A stretch of DNA of 6,220 nt, taken from the NCBI GenBank assembly GCA_029863825.1, contig JAOTUP010000133.1, forward strand, positions 1-6,220, read 5' to 3'. Positions 1 through 6,200 of this stretch are shown here, piece after piece. The DNA comes from Acidobacteriota bacterium. Its GTDB lineage: Bacteria; Acidobacteriota; Thermoanaerobaculia; Multivoradales; JAHEKO01. Position 1 is the stretch's first letter. The number at the start of each line of letters is the position of its first letter. The notes under the pieces are model-generated. The model ran no database searches, was not told where the DNA came from, and saw nothing but the letters and a program-made list of their open reading frames with translations. Position numbers and translations under genes: made by a program.

Positions 1-277
1 GGCCGAAGTCGCTCTCCTGGAAGCGCCAGTCCGCCGGCTCGATCGAGGCATAGCATGACAGTGCATTGCGCAACAGAGCTCGCCCAGCGAGAAAATGCCG
101 ACGCACGGCGGGATGACGCAGATCTTCGGCTCGCCGCAGCTCTTCGCGAGGAAGCCAATTCGTCGGTGGCTCGAATCCTCCTGCAGGCAGTCGAGCCAGC
201 CACAGATGGGCTTCATTCTGGAGTCGTTGCAACGGTGCCGGCCTTCCCAGGTCTGCCCTATACTGGCGTAGGTGCAT
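1..277 (-). CDS. 4'-phosphopantetheinyl transferase (Sfp/AcpT-like), N-terminal part, cut by left edge
   Basis: The reverse strand from the ATG at 277-275 reads 92 codons without a stop to the window edge. Seen: EAHLWLARL at residues 22-30, an acidic/arginine stretch LPREELRRAEDLRHPAVRRHF at about 42-62 (R59, R60, F62), then FLAGRALLRNALSCYASIEP (62-81) and DWRFQESDFG (83-92). This order (W-x-A/V-x-L near the start, R-x-x-F-L-x-x-R-A-L-L-R-x-x-L-x-x-Y, then P-x-x-W-x-F) is the N-terminal half of Sfp-type phosphopantetheinyl transferases. These move the phosphopantetheine arm of CoA onto a serine of acyl- or peptidyl-carrier proteins. The Mg-binding aspartate/glutamate motifs lie in the missing C-terminal half, so activity cannot be judged. 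GGCGGTGA a few bases upstream gives a weak ribosome site. A TTG at 232-230, preceded by GGAAGG nine bases upstream, is an alternative start just before the conserved domain and would leave more room for the divergent promoter. The carrier protein or pathway served is not visible. Confidence 0.85.
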   Translation of the reverse strand, partial: MHLRQYRADLGRPAPLQRLQNEAHLWLARLPAGGFEPPTNWLPREELRRAEDLRHPAVRRHFLAGRALLRNALSCYASIEPADWRFQESDFG

Positions 278-302
278 TGATTCACCGCCGCCGTTTCCGC
301 CT
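259..302 (+). promoter_or_regulatory. Possible promoter and divergent start region between the transferase genes
   Basis: The two ATG codons are separated by only 25 bp (278-302), so at least one promoter must lie inside the neighbouring coding region. TATACT at 259-264 matches five of six bases of a sigma70 -10 box and would start plus-strand transcription roughly 30 nt before the ATG at 303. No good -35 box is found at 16-18 bp spacing. There is no clear Shine-Dalgarno in front of 303. The call is weak. Confidence 0.25.
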
Positions 303-926
303 ATGTGTTACACGGTTATCAAGGACTACTCTCGGCAGGAGCATTTCGACTACTACCGTCGATATCGCAATCCGTTCTATTCGATGACCTTTGAGCTCGA
401 GGTCACTCGGCTCAAGGCGTTTGTTCGACATCACGGGTACAGAACCTACCTCAACCTTTGTTATTTCTTCACCCGCGCAGCTCGAGGGCTGGAAGATTAT
501 CGGTACCGGCTCCATGCGGGAGAGATCGTTCTCTACGAGGAGCTTCACCCTGGGCTCACGGTGCCGGCTGCCAACGGCAGTTTCAGTTACCTGCATCTCG
601 TCTATGGGCCGGACGTTCATGCCTTCAACCGTCGCGCCGAAGAAGTGATGCCTGATCCGGATGCCAAACCGGATCTGACTGCGGCAGAGCATGAGAACTT
701 CATCTTCTTCACCACCATACCTGAGGCGGTCTTCACTGGCTTCACTCATGCCTGGGACGAGCCGACGGACGGAGCACCTCGTGTCGCCTTCGGCAACCTG
801 TTCGAGCGCCAAGACCAGCTCTGGGTATCGGTGGGCATTCAGGTGAACCACTGTTTCATCGACGGGCGAGCCCTCGGCGAGTTGACGCGTCGTGCTCAGG
901 ACGCTTTCGACAGCCCGGAACAATGA
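303..926 (+). CDS. Chloramphenicol acetyltransferase-like protein (CAT fold), 207 aa
   Basis: Full-length relative of the trimeric CAT family (usual length 210-220 aa), which transfers an acetyl group from acetyl-CoA to a hydroxyl of the substrate in the cytoplasm. Seen: YSRQEHFDYY at residues 9-18, matching W-H-R-K-E-H-F in classical CAT and carrying R11, the equivalent of the arginine that pairs with the active-site aspartate. Next come YLNLCYFFTRAARGL (49-63), HAGEIVLYEELHPGLTV (71-87) and the catalytic H-x-x-x-D-G motif QVNHCFIDGRALGEL at 180-194, with catalytic H183 and D187. The position equal to CAT Ser148, which helps hold the tetrahedral intermediate (F-T-S-F in classical enzymes), is Gly146 here (VFTGF). 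With the divergence of the substrate-binding segments, this makes true chloramphenicol resistance uncertain; acetylation of another small molecule is possible. Start chosen at 303 because the family begins only a few residues before the Y-x-x-x-E-H-F motif. It is divergent from the phosphopantetheinyl transferase and convergent with mocA. No sign of a mobile element beside it, so it looks like a resident gene. Confidence 0.88.
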   Translation: MCYTVIKDYSRQEHFDYYRRYRNPFYSMTFELEVTRLKAFVRHHGYRTYLNLCYFFTRAARGLEDYRYRLHAGEIVLYEELHPGLTVPAANGSFSYLHLVYGPDVHAFNRRAEEVMPDPDAKPDLTAAEHENFIFFTTIPEAVFTGFTHAWDEPTDGAPRVAFGNLFERQDQLWVSVGIQVNHCFIDGRALGELTRRAQDAFDSPEQ

Positions 927-929
927 AAC

Positions 930-965
930 CTGAAGCGACGTAGCTCGAATGGGGGGTCGCTTCAG
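930..965. terminator. Perfect 10-bp dyad between convergent genes, probable bidirectional terminator
   Basis: CTGAAGCGAC (930-939) pairs perfectly with GTCGCTTCAG (956-965) around a 16-nt loop. It begins 3 bp after the stop of the CAT-like gene (924-926) and overlaps the last codon and stop of mocA (stop complement TCA at 962-964). There is no strong T-run on the plus side; on the minus side the stem is followed by GGTTTCATTG, a weak T tract. Placement between tail-to-tail genes supports a shared terminator or a barrier to read-through, though not a canonical U-rich intrinsic terminator. Confidence 0.6.
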
Positions 966-1573
966 TCGGAGGAGGCGCCGAGAAGCTCTTCGTAGTCACC
1001 CCACGTGTCGATGTCGCGCAGAGCCAAAGCGTCGGCTATCGGAACCTCGAGAATGTCGGCCTCGTGGCTAGCGAATATCTGCCTGCCGCCGGCATCTCCT
1101 TCGAGCCGAGACAGCTCGTGGAAGAGCGAGCGGGAAATGAGAACGGGACTTCCGCGACGGCCCTCTGCAGTCGGTACGACGATCGGCGCGCCACTGCGCT
1201 CGAAAGCGCTGATGAGGCTGTCAACCACGACGGGTGTCAGACAAGGCTGGTCGGCGGGTATGAAGAGAGCGGCATCCGCCGCCGGCTCGACGTGTGGCAG
1301 CGCACAGCGGACCGATGTGCTCTGGCCCTGCGCAAAGGCACGGTTATCGACCAGCTCGACCGCCAGGCCAGCGAGGATCGCGGCGAGGGCGGGACCTCGG
1401 TGGCCGACGACCACGAGAACCTGGCGCACGCGCGACGCGAGAATGCGTCTGACGACGCGACGCAGCATGGGTTCTCCAGCGAACGGGACGAGCTGCTTCG
1501 GCAGCACGCCGGCAAATCGCGCGGACGGTCCAGCGGCAAGAATGACTCCGGTGACGTGACCTCGAGCATTCAT
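962..1573 (-). CDS. mocA: MocA-like molybdenum cofactor cytidylyltransferase (MobA-like NTP transferase), 203 aa
   Basis: Catalyses CTP + molybdopterin(-Mo) to the cytosine dinucleotide cofactor used by xanthine-oxidase-family molybdenum hydroxylases; cytoplasmic. Seen in order: N-terminal nucleotide loop VILAAGPSARFAG (residues 9-21; family pattern L-A-A-G-x-S-x-R-M/F-G), PKQLVPFAGEPML (25-37), VLVVVGH (52-58), DNRAFAQGQSTSVRCAL (77-91, the G-x-S-x-S/T-v segment), metal-binding FIPADQPCLTP (104-113, D108), RRGSPVLISRSLF (139-151), GDAGGR (159-164) and the C-terminal DIDTWGDYEEL (187-197). Length fits the family (about 190-210 aa). An in-frame ATG at 1702 would add 43 residues outside the domain and run through strong hairpins, so the ATG at 1573, seven codons before the domain, is preferred. 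No clear Shine-Dalgarno precedes it; AGGAG lies about 40 nt upstream, buried in a stem. The gene follows xdhC in the same direction across a structured 440-bp gap. Related transferases (MobA, other small-alcohol nucleotidyltransferases) share the fold; pairing with xdhC favours MocA. Confidence 0.85.
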   Translation of the reverse strand: MNARGHVTGVILAAGPSARFAGVLPKQLVPFAGEPMLRRVVRRILASRVRQVLVVVGHRGPALAAILAGLAVELVDNRAFAQGQSTSVRCALPHVEPAADAALFIPADQPCLTPVVVDSLISAFERSGAPIVVPTAEGRRGSPVLISRSLFHELSRLEGDAGGRQIFASHEADILEVPIADALALRDIDTWGDYEELLGASSD

Positions 1574-1601
1574 GGATCGCACACGGCAGCGGGTCGGGCC
1601 G

Positions 1602-1691
1602 GTCTGCTCTCCTGACCCTAGAGGGAGTCCGCCTGCCGTGCGTGTTCCTATCACGGGGAGCGAGCAGACGCCACCCACCCGAAAAGGTGGC
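1602..1691 (-). ncRNA. Structured mocA 5' leader: three-way junction plus abutting hairpin
   Basis: No known family was recognised. Coordinates are plus strand. Outer stem: GTCTGCTC (1602-1609) with GAGCAGAC (1662-1669), 8 perfect pairs, continued inward by TCC (1610-1612) with GGA (1657-1659) after a 2-nt bulge. Inside sit a hairpin CCGTG (1636-1640)/CACGG (1652-1656) and a short one, CCC (1616-1618)/GGG (1623-1625) with a further GA/TC pair outside. A second helix, GCCACC (1670-1675)/GGTGGC (1686-1691), abuts the outer stem with no spacer, which would allow end-to-end stacking. The element ends 28 nt before the mocA start, so a cis-regulatory leader read on the minus strand is the simplest explanation. 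No U-tract terminator or clear ribosome-site sequestration is seen. The strand and function are inferred. Confidence 0.4.
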
Positions 1692-1703
1692 CCGGCGCCC
1701 ACC

Positions 1704-1752
1704 CTTGAAGGCGTTGCCGTGGGGCCGCGGCGATGGATACGCTCTCTTCAAG
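1704..1752 (-). ncRNA. Extended interrupted hairpin in the xdhC-mocA gap
   Basis: Plus-strand pairing: CTTGAAG (1704-1710) with CTTCAAG (1746-1752), GCGT (1711-1714) with ACGC (1739-1742) after a 3-nt bulge TCT, then GCCG (1716-1719) with CGGC (1728-1731) beyond an asymmetric internal loop. Together 15 perfect pairs in one coherent arm. It ends exactly where the hairpin CATCT (1753-1757)/AGATG (1762-1766) begins. The pairing is symmetrical, so the strand is inferred from the surrounding minus-strand genes. Confidence 0.35.
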
Positions 1753-1757
1753 CATCT

Positions 1758-1770
1758 ATGCAGATGGGAG
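1758..1770. repeat. 13-bp inverted repeat, left arm
   Basis: Exact reverse complement of 1913-1925. The match does not extend outward. Bases 1758-1766 can instead form a local hairpin with 1753-1757 (CATCT-ATGC-AGATG), which is mutually exclusive with the long-range pairing. Confidence 0.85.
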
Positions 1771-1912
1771 TCTCCACAAAGACGTACTCCATTCATTGAA
1801 AAGTCCCACCCCGGCACGCGATTGTCAGTCGACGCGTGTTCAGACTGTCCTACCACAGTCCCCCTTCCGTTCGCGCAAGGGGTAGATCCAACAGGACCTC
1901 GGCGACGAGGTC

Positions 1913-1925
1913 CTCCCATCTGCAT
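1913..1925. repeat. 13-bp inverted repeat, right arm
   Basis: Exact reverse complement of 1758-1770. Its first two bases are also the last two of the 8-bp hairpin 1893-1914, so the two helices compete by two pairs or stack closely. Confidence 0.85.
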
Positions 1926-2013
1926 GTCCTTCTTCCAAGGCGGAGCCGTCCCGCTGCGATCGGCATCGGCCGTCCGAGCAGTCCAGCGACTGCGCATTGG
2001 CCGAAGCCGCCTT
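1926..2013 (-). other. xdhC trailer with nested inverted repeats, no gene seen
   Basis: The 88 bp after the xdhC stop hold AAGGCGG (1937-1943) pairing with CCGCCTT (2007-2013), the latter directly touching the xdhC stop. Inside are GCAGTC-CAGC-GACTGC (1978-1993), a perfect 6-bp stem with a tetraloop, and CGAT (1957-1960)/ATCG (1965-1968). No T-run follows on either strand, so a Rho-independent terminator is not supported. It may protect the 3' end of xdhC mRNA or be part of the larger structured region. Confidence 0.35.
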
Positions 2014-3078
2014 TCAGCCGCGGCCGTATCTCACGGCGAGGATCTCGGCCATGATTGAAAGCGCGATCTCTTCGGCTCGCCGGCCGCCCAAGTCGAGCCC
2101 GATGGGAGCGTGGATGCGGCCGATCTGCTCAGCTGAGAGCCCGATACCCTGCAGTGCTTTGATCCGCTTGGCATGGGTTTTCTTCGACCCCAGCGCACCC
2201 ACGTAGAGCGCCGGGCCCTGAAGCGCGATCTGGAGGCCAGGCAAGTCGATCTTCGGATCGTGTGACAGGAACACGAAGCAGGTCGTCTCGTTCACCGGCA
2301 GGTCGGGAAGAACCGCTTGTGGCCATTCGGCGCAAAGCCGATCGGCCTCGGCAAACCGCTCGGCTGTGGCGAAGGCAGTGCGGGGATCGATGACGACAGT
2401 CGAGAATCCCAGGTGTGAGGCCAGGGTAGTCAAATGAGCGGCAACGTGAACGGCACCGATGATGACCAGCTTCGGGCGTGGCACGTGGAGGTCGAAAAAG
2501 ATATCGCAGCGATTGCCATCGATGTCGATCGGGCGCCGCGCCGATGACAGGCCGGCGATGAGACCTTCGGCCATGTCGATGGCCTGGCGGTCGAGCGAAG
2601 GAGAGCCCAGGGTGCCGCCCAGAGACTCCCTCTCGCTTCCGATCATCAACTGTCGACCAATGCCATCGCCATCGACGATGGTAGCCAGTGCCGTGAGTCG
2701 GTCATCGCGTAGCCGATCAAGAAGCAGGTCGAGGATCTCTCCGCGAGGTCCAGACTGCAGATCGGTGAGACAGTAGGGTTCAACGAAGATCTCGATGCGA
2801 CCGCCGCAGGACAGTCCGACCTGCCACGCTGTCTCATCCGAGACCCCAAAGCGCAGTAACCTCGACGCCCCAGTACCGATCGCGGCACGCCCTTCCTCAG
2901 CGACCGCCGCTTCCACGCAACCGCCCGAGACCGAGCCGAGAATCTCGCCGTCAGACGAGACGGCCATCTTCGAGCCCAGAGGTCGGGGCGCCGATCCCCA
3001 CGTCTTGACAACGGTGGCCACAGCGAAGCTCGTGCCTGCATCGCGCCAACTGCGGAGGGCGTCGGCGAGGTCACGCAT
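2014..3078 (-). CDS. xdhC: XdhC/CoxI-family molybdenum hydroxylase maturation protein, 354 aa
   Basis: Family role: binds the molybdenum cofactor made by MocA, helps its sulfuration and inserts it into xanthine-dehydrogenase/CO-dehydrogenase-type enzymes; cytoplasmic. Seen: N-terminal XdhC/CoxI domain with TWGSAPRPLGSKMAV (residues 26-40), DGEILGSVSGGCVE (43-56) and VGLSCGGRIEIFVEP (87-101), whose cysteines C54 and C91 are the conserved pair. The C-terminal Rossmann domain begins LVIIGAVHVAAHL (204-216), followed by VVIDPR (228-233), FLSHDPKID (270-278), YVGALGSKKTHAKR (292-305) and IGLDLGGRRAEEIALSIMAEIL (326-347). Both domains are complete and the length is normal. The ATG at 3078 is chosen because the domain starts within a few residues (MRDLADALRSW); the ribosome site is weak. 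The gene is divergent from the PilZ gene (141 bp between starts) and upstream of mocA on the same strand. The enzyme it serves is not in the window. Assignment as xdhC rather than coxI rests on context and is not firm. Confidence 0.9.
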   Translation of the reverse strand: MRDLADALRSWRDAGTSFAVATVVKTWGSAPRPLGSKMAVSSDGEILGSVSGGCVEAAVAEEGRAAIGTGASRLLRFGVSDETAWQVGLSCGGRIEIFVEPYCLTDLQSGPRGEILDLLLDRLRDDRLTALATIVDGDGIGRQLMIGSERESLGGTLGSPSLDRQAIDMAEGLIAGLSSARRPIDIDGNRCDIFFDLHVPRPKLVIIGAVHVAAHLTTLASHLGFSTVVIDPRTAFATAERFAEADRLCAEWPQAVLPDLPVNETTCFVFLSHDPKIDLPGLQIALQGPALYVGALGSKKTHAKRIKALQGIGLSAEQIGRIHAPIGLDLGGRRAEEIALSIMAEILAVRYGRG

Positions 3079-3114
3079 TGTCGGAGTGGAGACACAGGGC
3101 GAACGAAGGCGGCA

Positions 3115-3160
3115 GGGGCATCATGTCCCGATTCTCAGATCTCCCTCGAGAGAGTATGCT
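3115..3160. promoter_or_regulatory. Divergent promoter region with two imperfect palindromes
   Basis: The 141 bp between xdhC and the PilZ gene hold two dyads. One is 3115-3129, GGG-g-CAT-c-ATG-t-CCC, with one G/T mismatch. The other is 3141-3154, CTCcCTCGAGaGAG, with one mismatch. Their centres are about 25 bp apart. A weak plus-strand promoter overlaps the second: TTCTCA (3132-3137), 17 bp, TATGCT (3155-3160), four of six matches in each box. The palindromes would suit a dimeric repressor or activator, but no factor can be named. No convincing minus-strand promoter for xdhC is seen. Confidence 0.25.
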
Positions 3161-3219
3161 ATCCGTTACTGTGACGCCTTTCATTTACGACCCTGAGGAA
3201 CGTCTCTAGGCTAGCTGAG

Positions 3220-6200
3220 ATGGGCGAAAAGCGCATTCATCCGCGGCTGGATCTGCCGCTTCAGGCGGAGCTGCTCGTCGAGGGATCCAAGCGGCGGGCG
3301 ACACTCGAGAATCTGAGTGCCGGGGGCGCCGGGCTGCGAATGACCGAGCAGCTGGCTCCCGGCACTCGTGTCGACGAGATCGATTTTACGCTCCCAGCTA
3401 ATGGCAAATCATCCGGCTTCCACGTGGCTACAAAGGCGGAGATTGTACATGCGGAACCTGTTCCTCAGCCGGACGGCGACGGCGGCTACGCAGCGGGCTT
3501 GCGGTTCATCGATCTCCCCGAAAATCAATTCCGGGGTATCCAGAAGTTCATCTTCGAGCGACTGACGAAGGGGAGTCCGGATTCCTCGGAGATACCGCTC
3601 GAGCGCCGACGAGTGACGCTCGAGCGGCCGGTGTCGATTCGTTTCGAGCGCTTCGACGAGTTCGTCAACCAGATGGCGGAGAACATTTCGCTCGGCGGGA
3701 TGTTTATTCGCACCGACGCACCGAAGTCTCCGGGCACGGTCTTCTCGTTCAAGTTTCAGCTTGGTGACGACTTTTCCCTGGTGGAGGGCGAGGCGGAGGT
3801 GGTCTGGACGCGACACAAGTCTCTTGGTCCGACGCAGCATGCCGGCATGGGAATCCGGTTTCTCGATCTCGACGAGCGCAGCCGTAACACGATCCTGAGC
3901 TTGGTGAAGAAGAAGGCGACTGGCGCAGCCGCGAAGAAACCGACGCCGAAGCTGCGTGTGGCAGCGGTCATGCCGAAGTCGGCGAGCCCGGCGTCTGCTA
4001 CGAGCATCTCCAGTCGACAGGCTGCGCGGACAAAGCCGGCAACGTCGGCAAGCGGCGATACAAGCGATCCGCGAATTGGCAAGCTTCGCCACGAGTTGGG
4101 ACGCCGCACACGCGCTTACGAGGCACGCATTGCGGCACTCGAAAAAAGAATCGAGGAGCTGACTGCGAAGCGGGTCGAGCAGACAGCTGGGATGGGGGAT
4201 AGCGAGGCCGCGAGACCGGCCACGGCTCTCGTCGAGTTCGAGGAGACACGATCCCGGGTCGAACTTGAGCAGGTAGGCTCGGGAGAGCATCTGCAGACTG
4301 CCAATCAACAGATTCAGAAGCTGCGCCAAGAGCTCGAGGGTCTGACCGCCGAGATTGAGGCCGATCGCCGCAAGAGGGCCAGTCTGGAGAACAAACTGTT
4401 AGCTGTCGAGCAGGCGCTGCGCGGCACAGAGCGAGAGCGCGACGAGTTCTCGAGCCGGCTGGCCGAAAGCGCGGAATCCCGCAGGAAACTGCAAGCGGAA
4501 CTGGACGCGATCGAGGCAGGTGAAGAGGGCGAGGGCGAGGAAGATCTCCGACGTGAGTTGGCAGAGGCGCTGGATCGGAACCGGACGTTCGAGGAGCGGA
4601 TGGCGGTCGCATTGAGAGACCGCGACGAGGCTCTGGGGAAGCTGACACTCGTCTCGACGACCGAAAGTTCGGTTCGAAAGGTGACCGAAGATGCGGAACG
4701 AGAGCGTCAGGATTTGCTCTCCACGCTCGGCCAGGCGCAGGATCAGTTGGCGCGGGCCGAGAAGGTTCATGAGGACAGACTCGCCGAGCTGCGTGAGGAG
4801 ATCGAGGAGGCCGGGCGGGTCGCGGAAGAGATGCGTCTGCTTGCCAAGGATGAGGAAGCCGCGAGGCTGGAAGCCGAGTCCAGGCTGGACCACGTTCAGG
4901 CCGAGCTCGAGCTCGAGCGCACAGAGCGCACGTCCATCGGCGAGCAGCTCGAAAAAGAGCTTCGGACCGCCCTCTCACGAGCTAGCGAGCTGGAAGAAGA
5001 GCTGGTGCATCTCGAAGCCTCCCTCGAGGATGCCGCGCGGAGGCGGCAGGACCACGAGGAAGCACTGGCGCGAACGGAAGACGAGTTCGAGAACATGCGG
5101 GCGGAGCAGGAAGAGCTCGTGGCAGGGTTCAGAACCGAGACACAGGAGGCGGTAACGGCCGCCGCCGACCTGGCGGCTGCACGCGAAGCGCTCGAGGCAT
5201 CGCTTAAGGACTCTGAGGGCAAACGGGGCCGCTTAGAAGAGACGGTGACCGCGACCCGGGAGGAGCTCGAGCGAGCGGTGCAGGAGCGCGATGCGGTCGA
5301 GTCGGAGCTTCGGGAGGAGATCGAAAAGGCTCGATCTCATGCTGCGGAACTCGAGGCCCGAATGACTGACGTCGATGCGTCACTCGAGAGCGCGACCCGC
5401 GCTCGTGATGAGCTCGAGGAAGCCCTGGGCGAGTCACGCGCCGAAGTGGAGCGGCTGGTCGGCGAGCTAGAGGAGAAGCAGGCAGCATCGCGTGAGGAAG
5501 TCGATGCAGCAGTTTCTGCGCGAGAAGCCTTGGAGCTACAGGTCATCCAGCTCGATGCATCGCTTGAGGATGCGGCGCGCGGACGGCAGGAGATCGAAAG
5601 TGCGCTTGCGCGGGCGGAAGAAGAGCTTGATCAGGTGCGCGCGGAGCACGAAGAGCTCGTGGCAGGTCTGCGTGCAGAGGCTCAGGAGGCGGGATCCGCA
5701 GTTGGCGAGCTCGAACGCGTAGTCGAAGAGCGACAGGCTGTGGAGTCCGAGCTGCGTCAGGAGCTCGAAGCGACGCTGGCCGGCAAGGGAGAGCTGGAAG
5801 AGGCGTTGGCCCGGATGCGATCCGAGCTGGACGGCGTGCAAGCCGAGTACGACGAAAAGCTGGCGGAGCTGCGTGCGGAAGCCGAGCAGACAGCCTCAAC
5901 ACTGACCGAGCTCCGCACGTCAAGTGAGGAGCAGAAGGCGTCTCTCGAGACTTCGGAGCGCGAACGCCGAGAGCTCGAAATGTCGTTGAGTGAGAGTCGA
6001 GTCGAGTTCGAACAGCTGGCCGAGGAACGGGGGACGATCGAGACTGAGCACCGCGAACGGATCGTCGCGCTCGAGGCCCTCCTCCAGGAAGCGGAGCGAA
6101 AGCACGATGAAGTAAGAAACCGCGCACTCGAAGCGGAAGCGAAACTGCAGGATCAGAGCCAAGCCTCTCGAGAGACCGAAGAGACACTTCGCGGCGAGAT

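Larger units (their letters stand above)
1758..1925 (-). ncRNA. 168-nt multibranch structured element closed by a 13-bp perfect inverted repeat
   Basis: ATGCAGATGGGAG (1758-1770) is the exact reverse complement of CTCCCATCTGCAT (1913-1925). Between them lie four perfect hairpins: CACGCG (1815-1820)/CGCGTG (1833-1838); GACTGT (1843-1848)/ACAGTC (1855-1860); CCCCTT (1861-1866)/AAGGGG (1877-1882); and AGGACCTC (1893-1900)/GAGGTCCT (1907-1914). The second and third abut with zero spacer, and the last shares two bases with the closing stem. The layout is that of a junction-type structured RNA. It lies in the trailer of xdhC and leader of mocA, ending about 185 nt before the mocA start on the minus strand. 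No known riboswitch or ribozyme core was recognised. A small non-autonomous element with terminal inverted repeats is the main alternative; no target-site duplication is evident at its ends. Confidence 0.45.

Noticed and set aside
282..923. 213-codon minus-strand ORF opposite the CAT-like gene
   Set aside because: Shadow frame: the plus strand carries clear CAT motifs, and the reverse translation resembles no family.
1005..1615. Two plus-strand ORFs of about 184 codons opposite mocA
   Set aside because: Antisense shadows of mocA; low-complexity Ser/Arg/Thr-rich translations and no family motifs.
1600..1660. Cobalamin riboswitch
   Set aside because: The minus strand has GGGTCAGGAGA and GACCGGCC, reminiscent of the B12 box, and an ATAGGAAC upstream. 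But a GCA insertion breaks the box, the two parts are only about 30 nt apart, and the conserved GCTGCCCCCGCAAC-like core is missing.
1771..1815. Terminal fragment of an insertion sequence
   Set aside because: The stretch with GACTTTTCAATGAATGG on the minus strand loosely recalls IS21-type subterminal repeats, but no transposase remnant or target duplication is seen, and the resemblance is from memory only.
1733..1885. 50-codon plus-strand ORF inside the gap
   Set aside because: It starts with ATG after a G-rich stretch, but its translation shows no recognisable pattern, it runs antisense to both neighbouring genes' direction, and it is fully explained by overlap with paired stems.
1886..1892. 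Integron attC site
   Set aside because: ATCCAAC fits the RYYYAAC half-site, but no matching GTTRRRY is found at a suitable distance on the same strand, and there is no cassette or integrase.
1758..1925. Retron msr-msd or similar reverse-transcribed RNA
   Set aside because: The flanking inverted repeats with internal hairpins resemble a retron non-coding RNA, but there is no reverse transcriptase gene anywhere in the window and no recognisable priming guanosine context.
1574..2013. RNase P RNA, tmRNA, SRP RNA or tRNA
   Set aside because: None of the conserved cores of these RNAs (for example ACAGNRA of RNase P, GGTTCGA with CCA end of tmRNA/tRNA, GGAAGG-AGCAG of SRP RNA) was found on either strand.
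1642..2058. 138-codon plus-strand ORF
   Set aside because: Arg/Pro/Ser-rich translation typical of chance open frames in GC-rich DNA; it crosses the structured region and the 3' end of xdhC on the opposite strand.
3409..6187. Several minus-strand ORFs opposite the PilZ coiled-coil gene
   Set aside because: Long antisense frames are expected opposite Glu/Leu/Arg-rich coiled-coil codons (GAG/CTC, GCG/CGC). Their Leu/Arg/Ser/Pro-rich translations show no domain.
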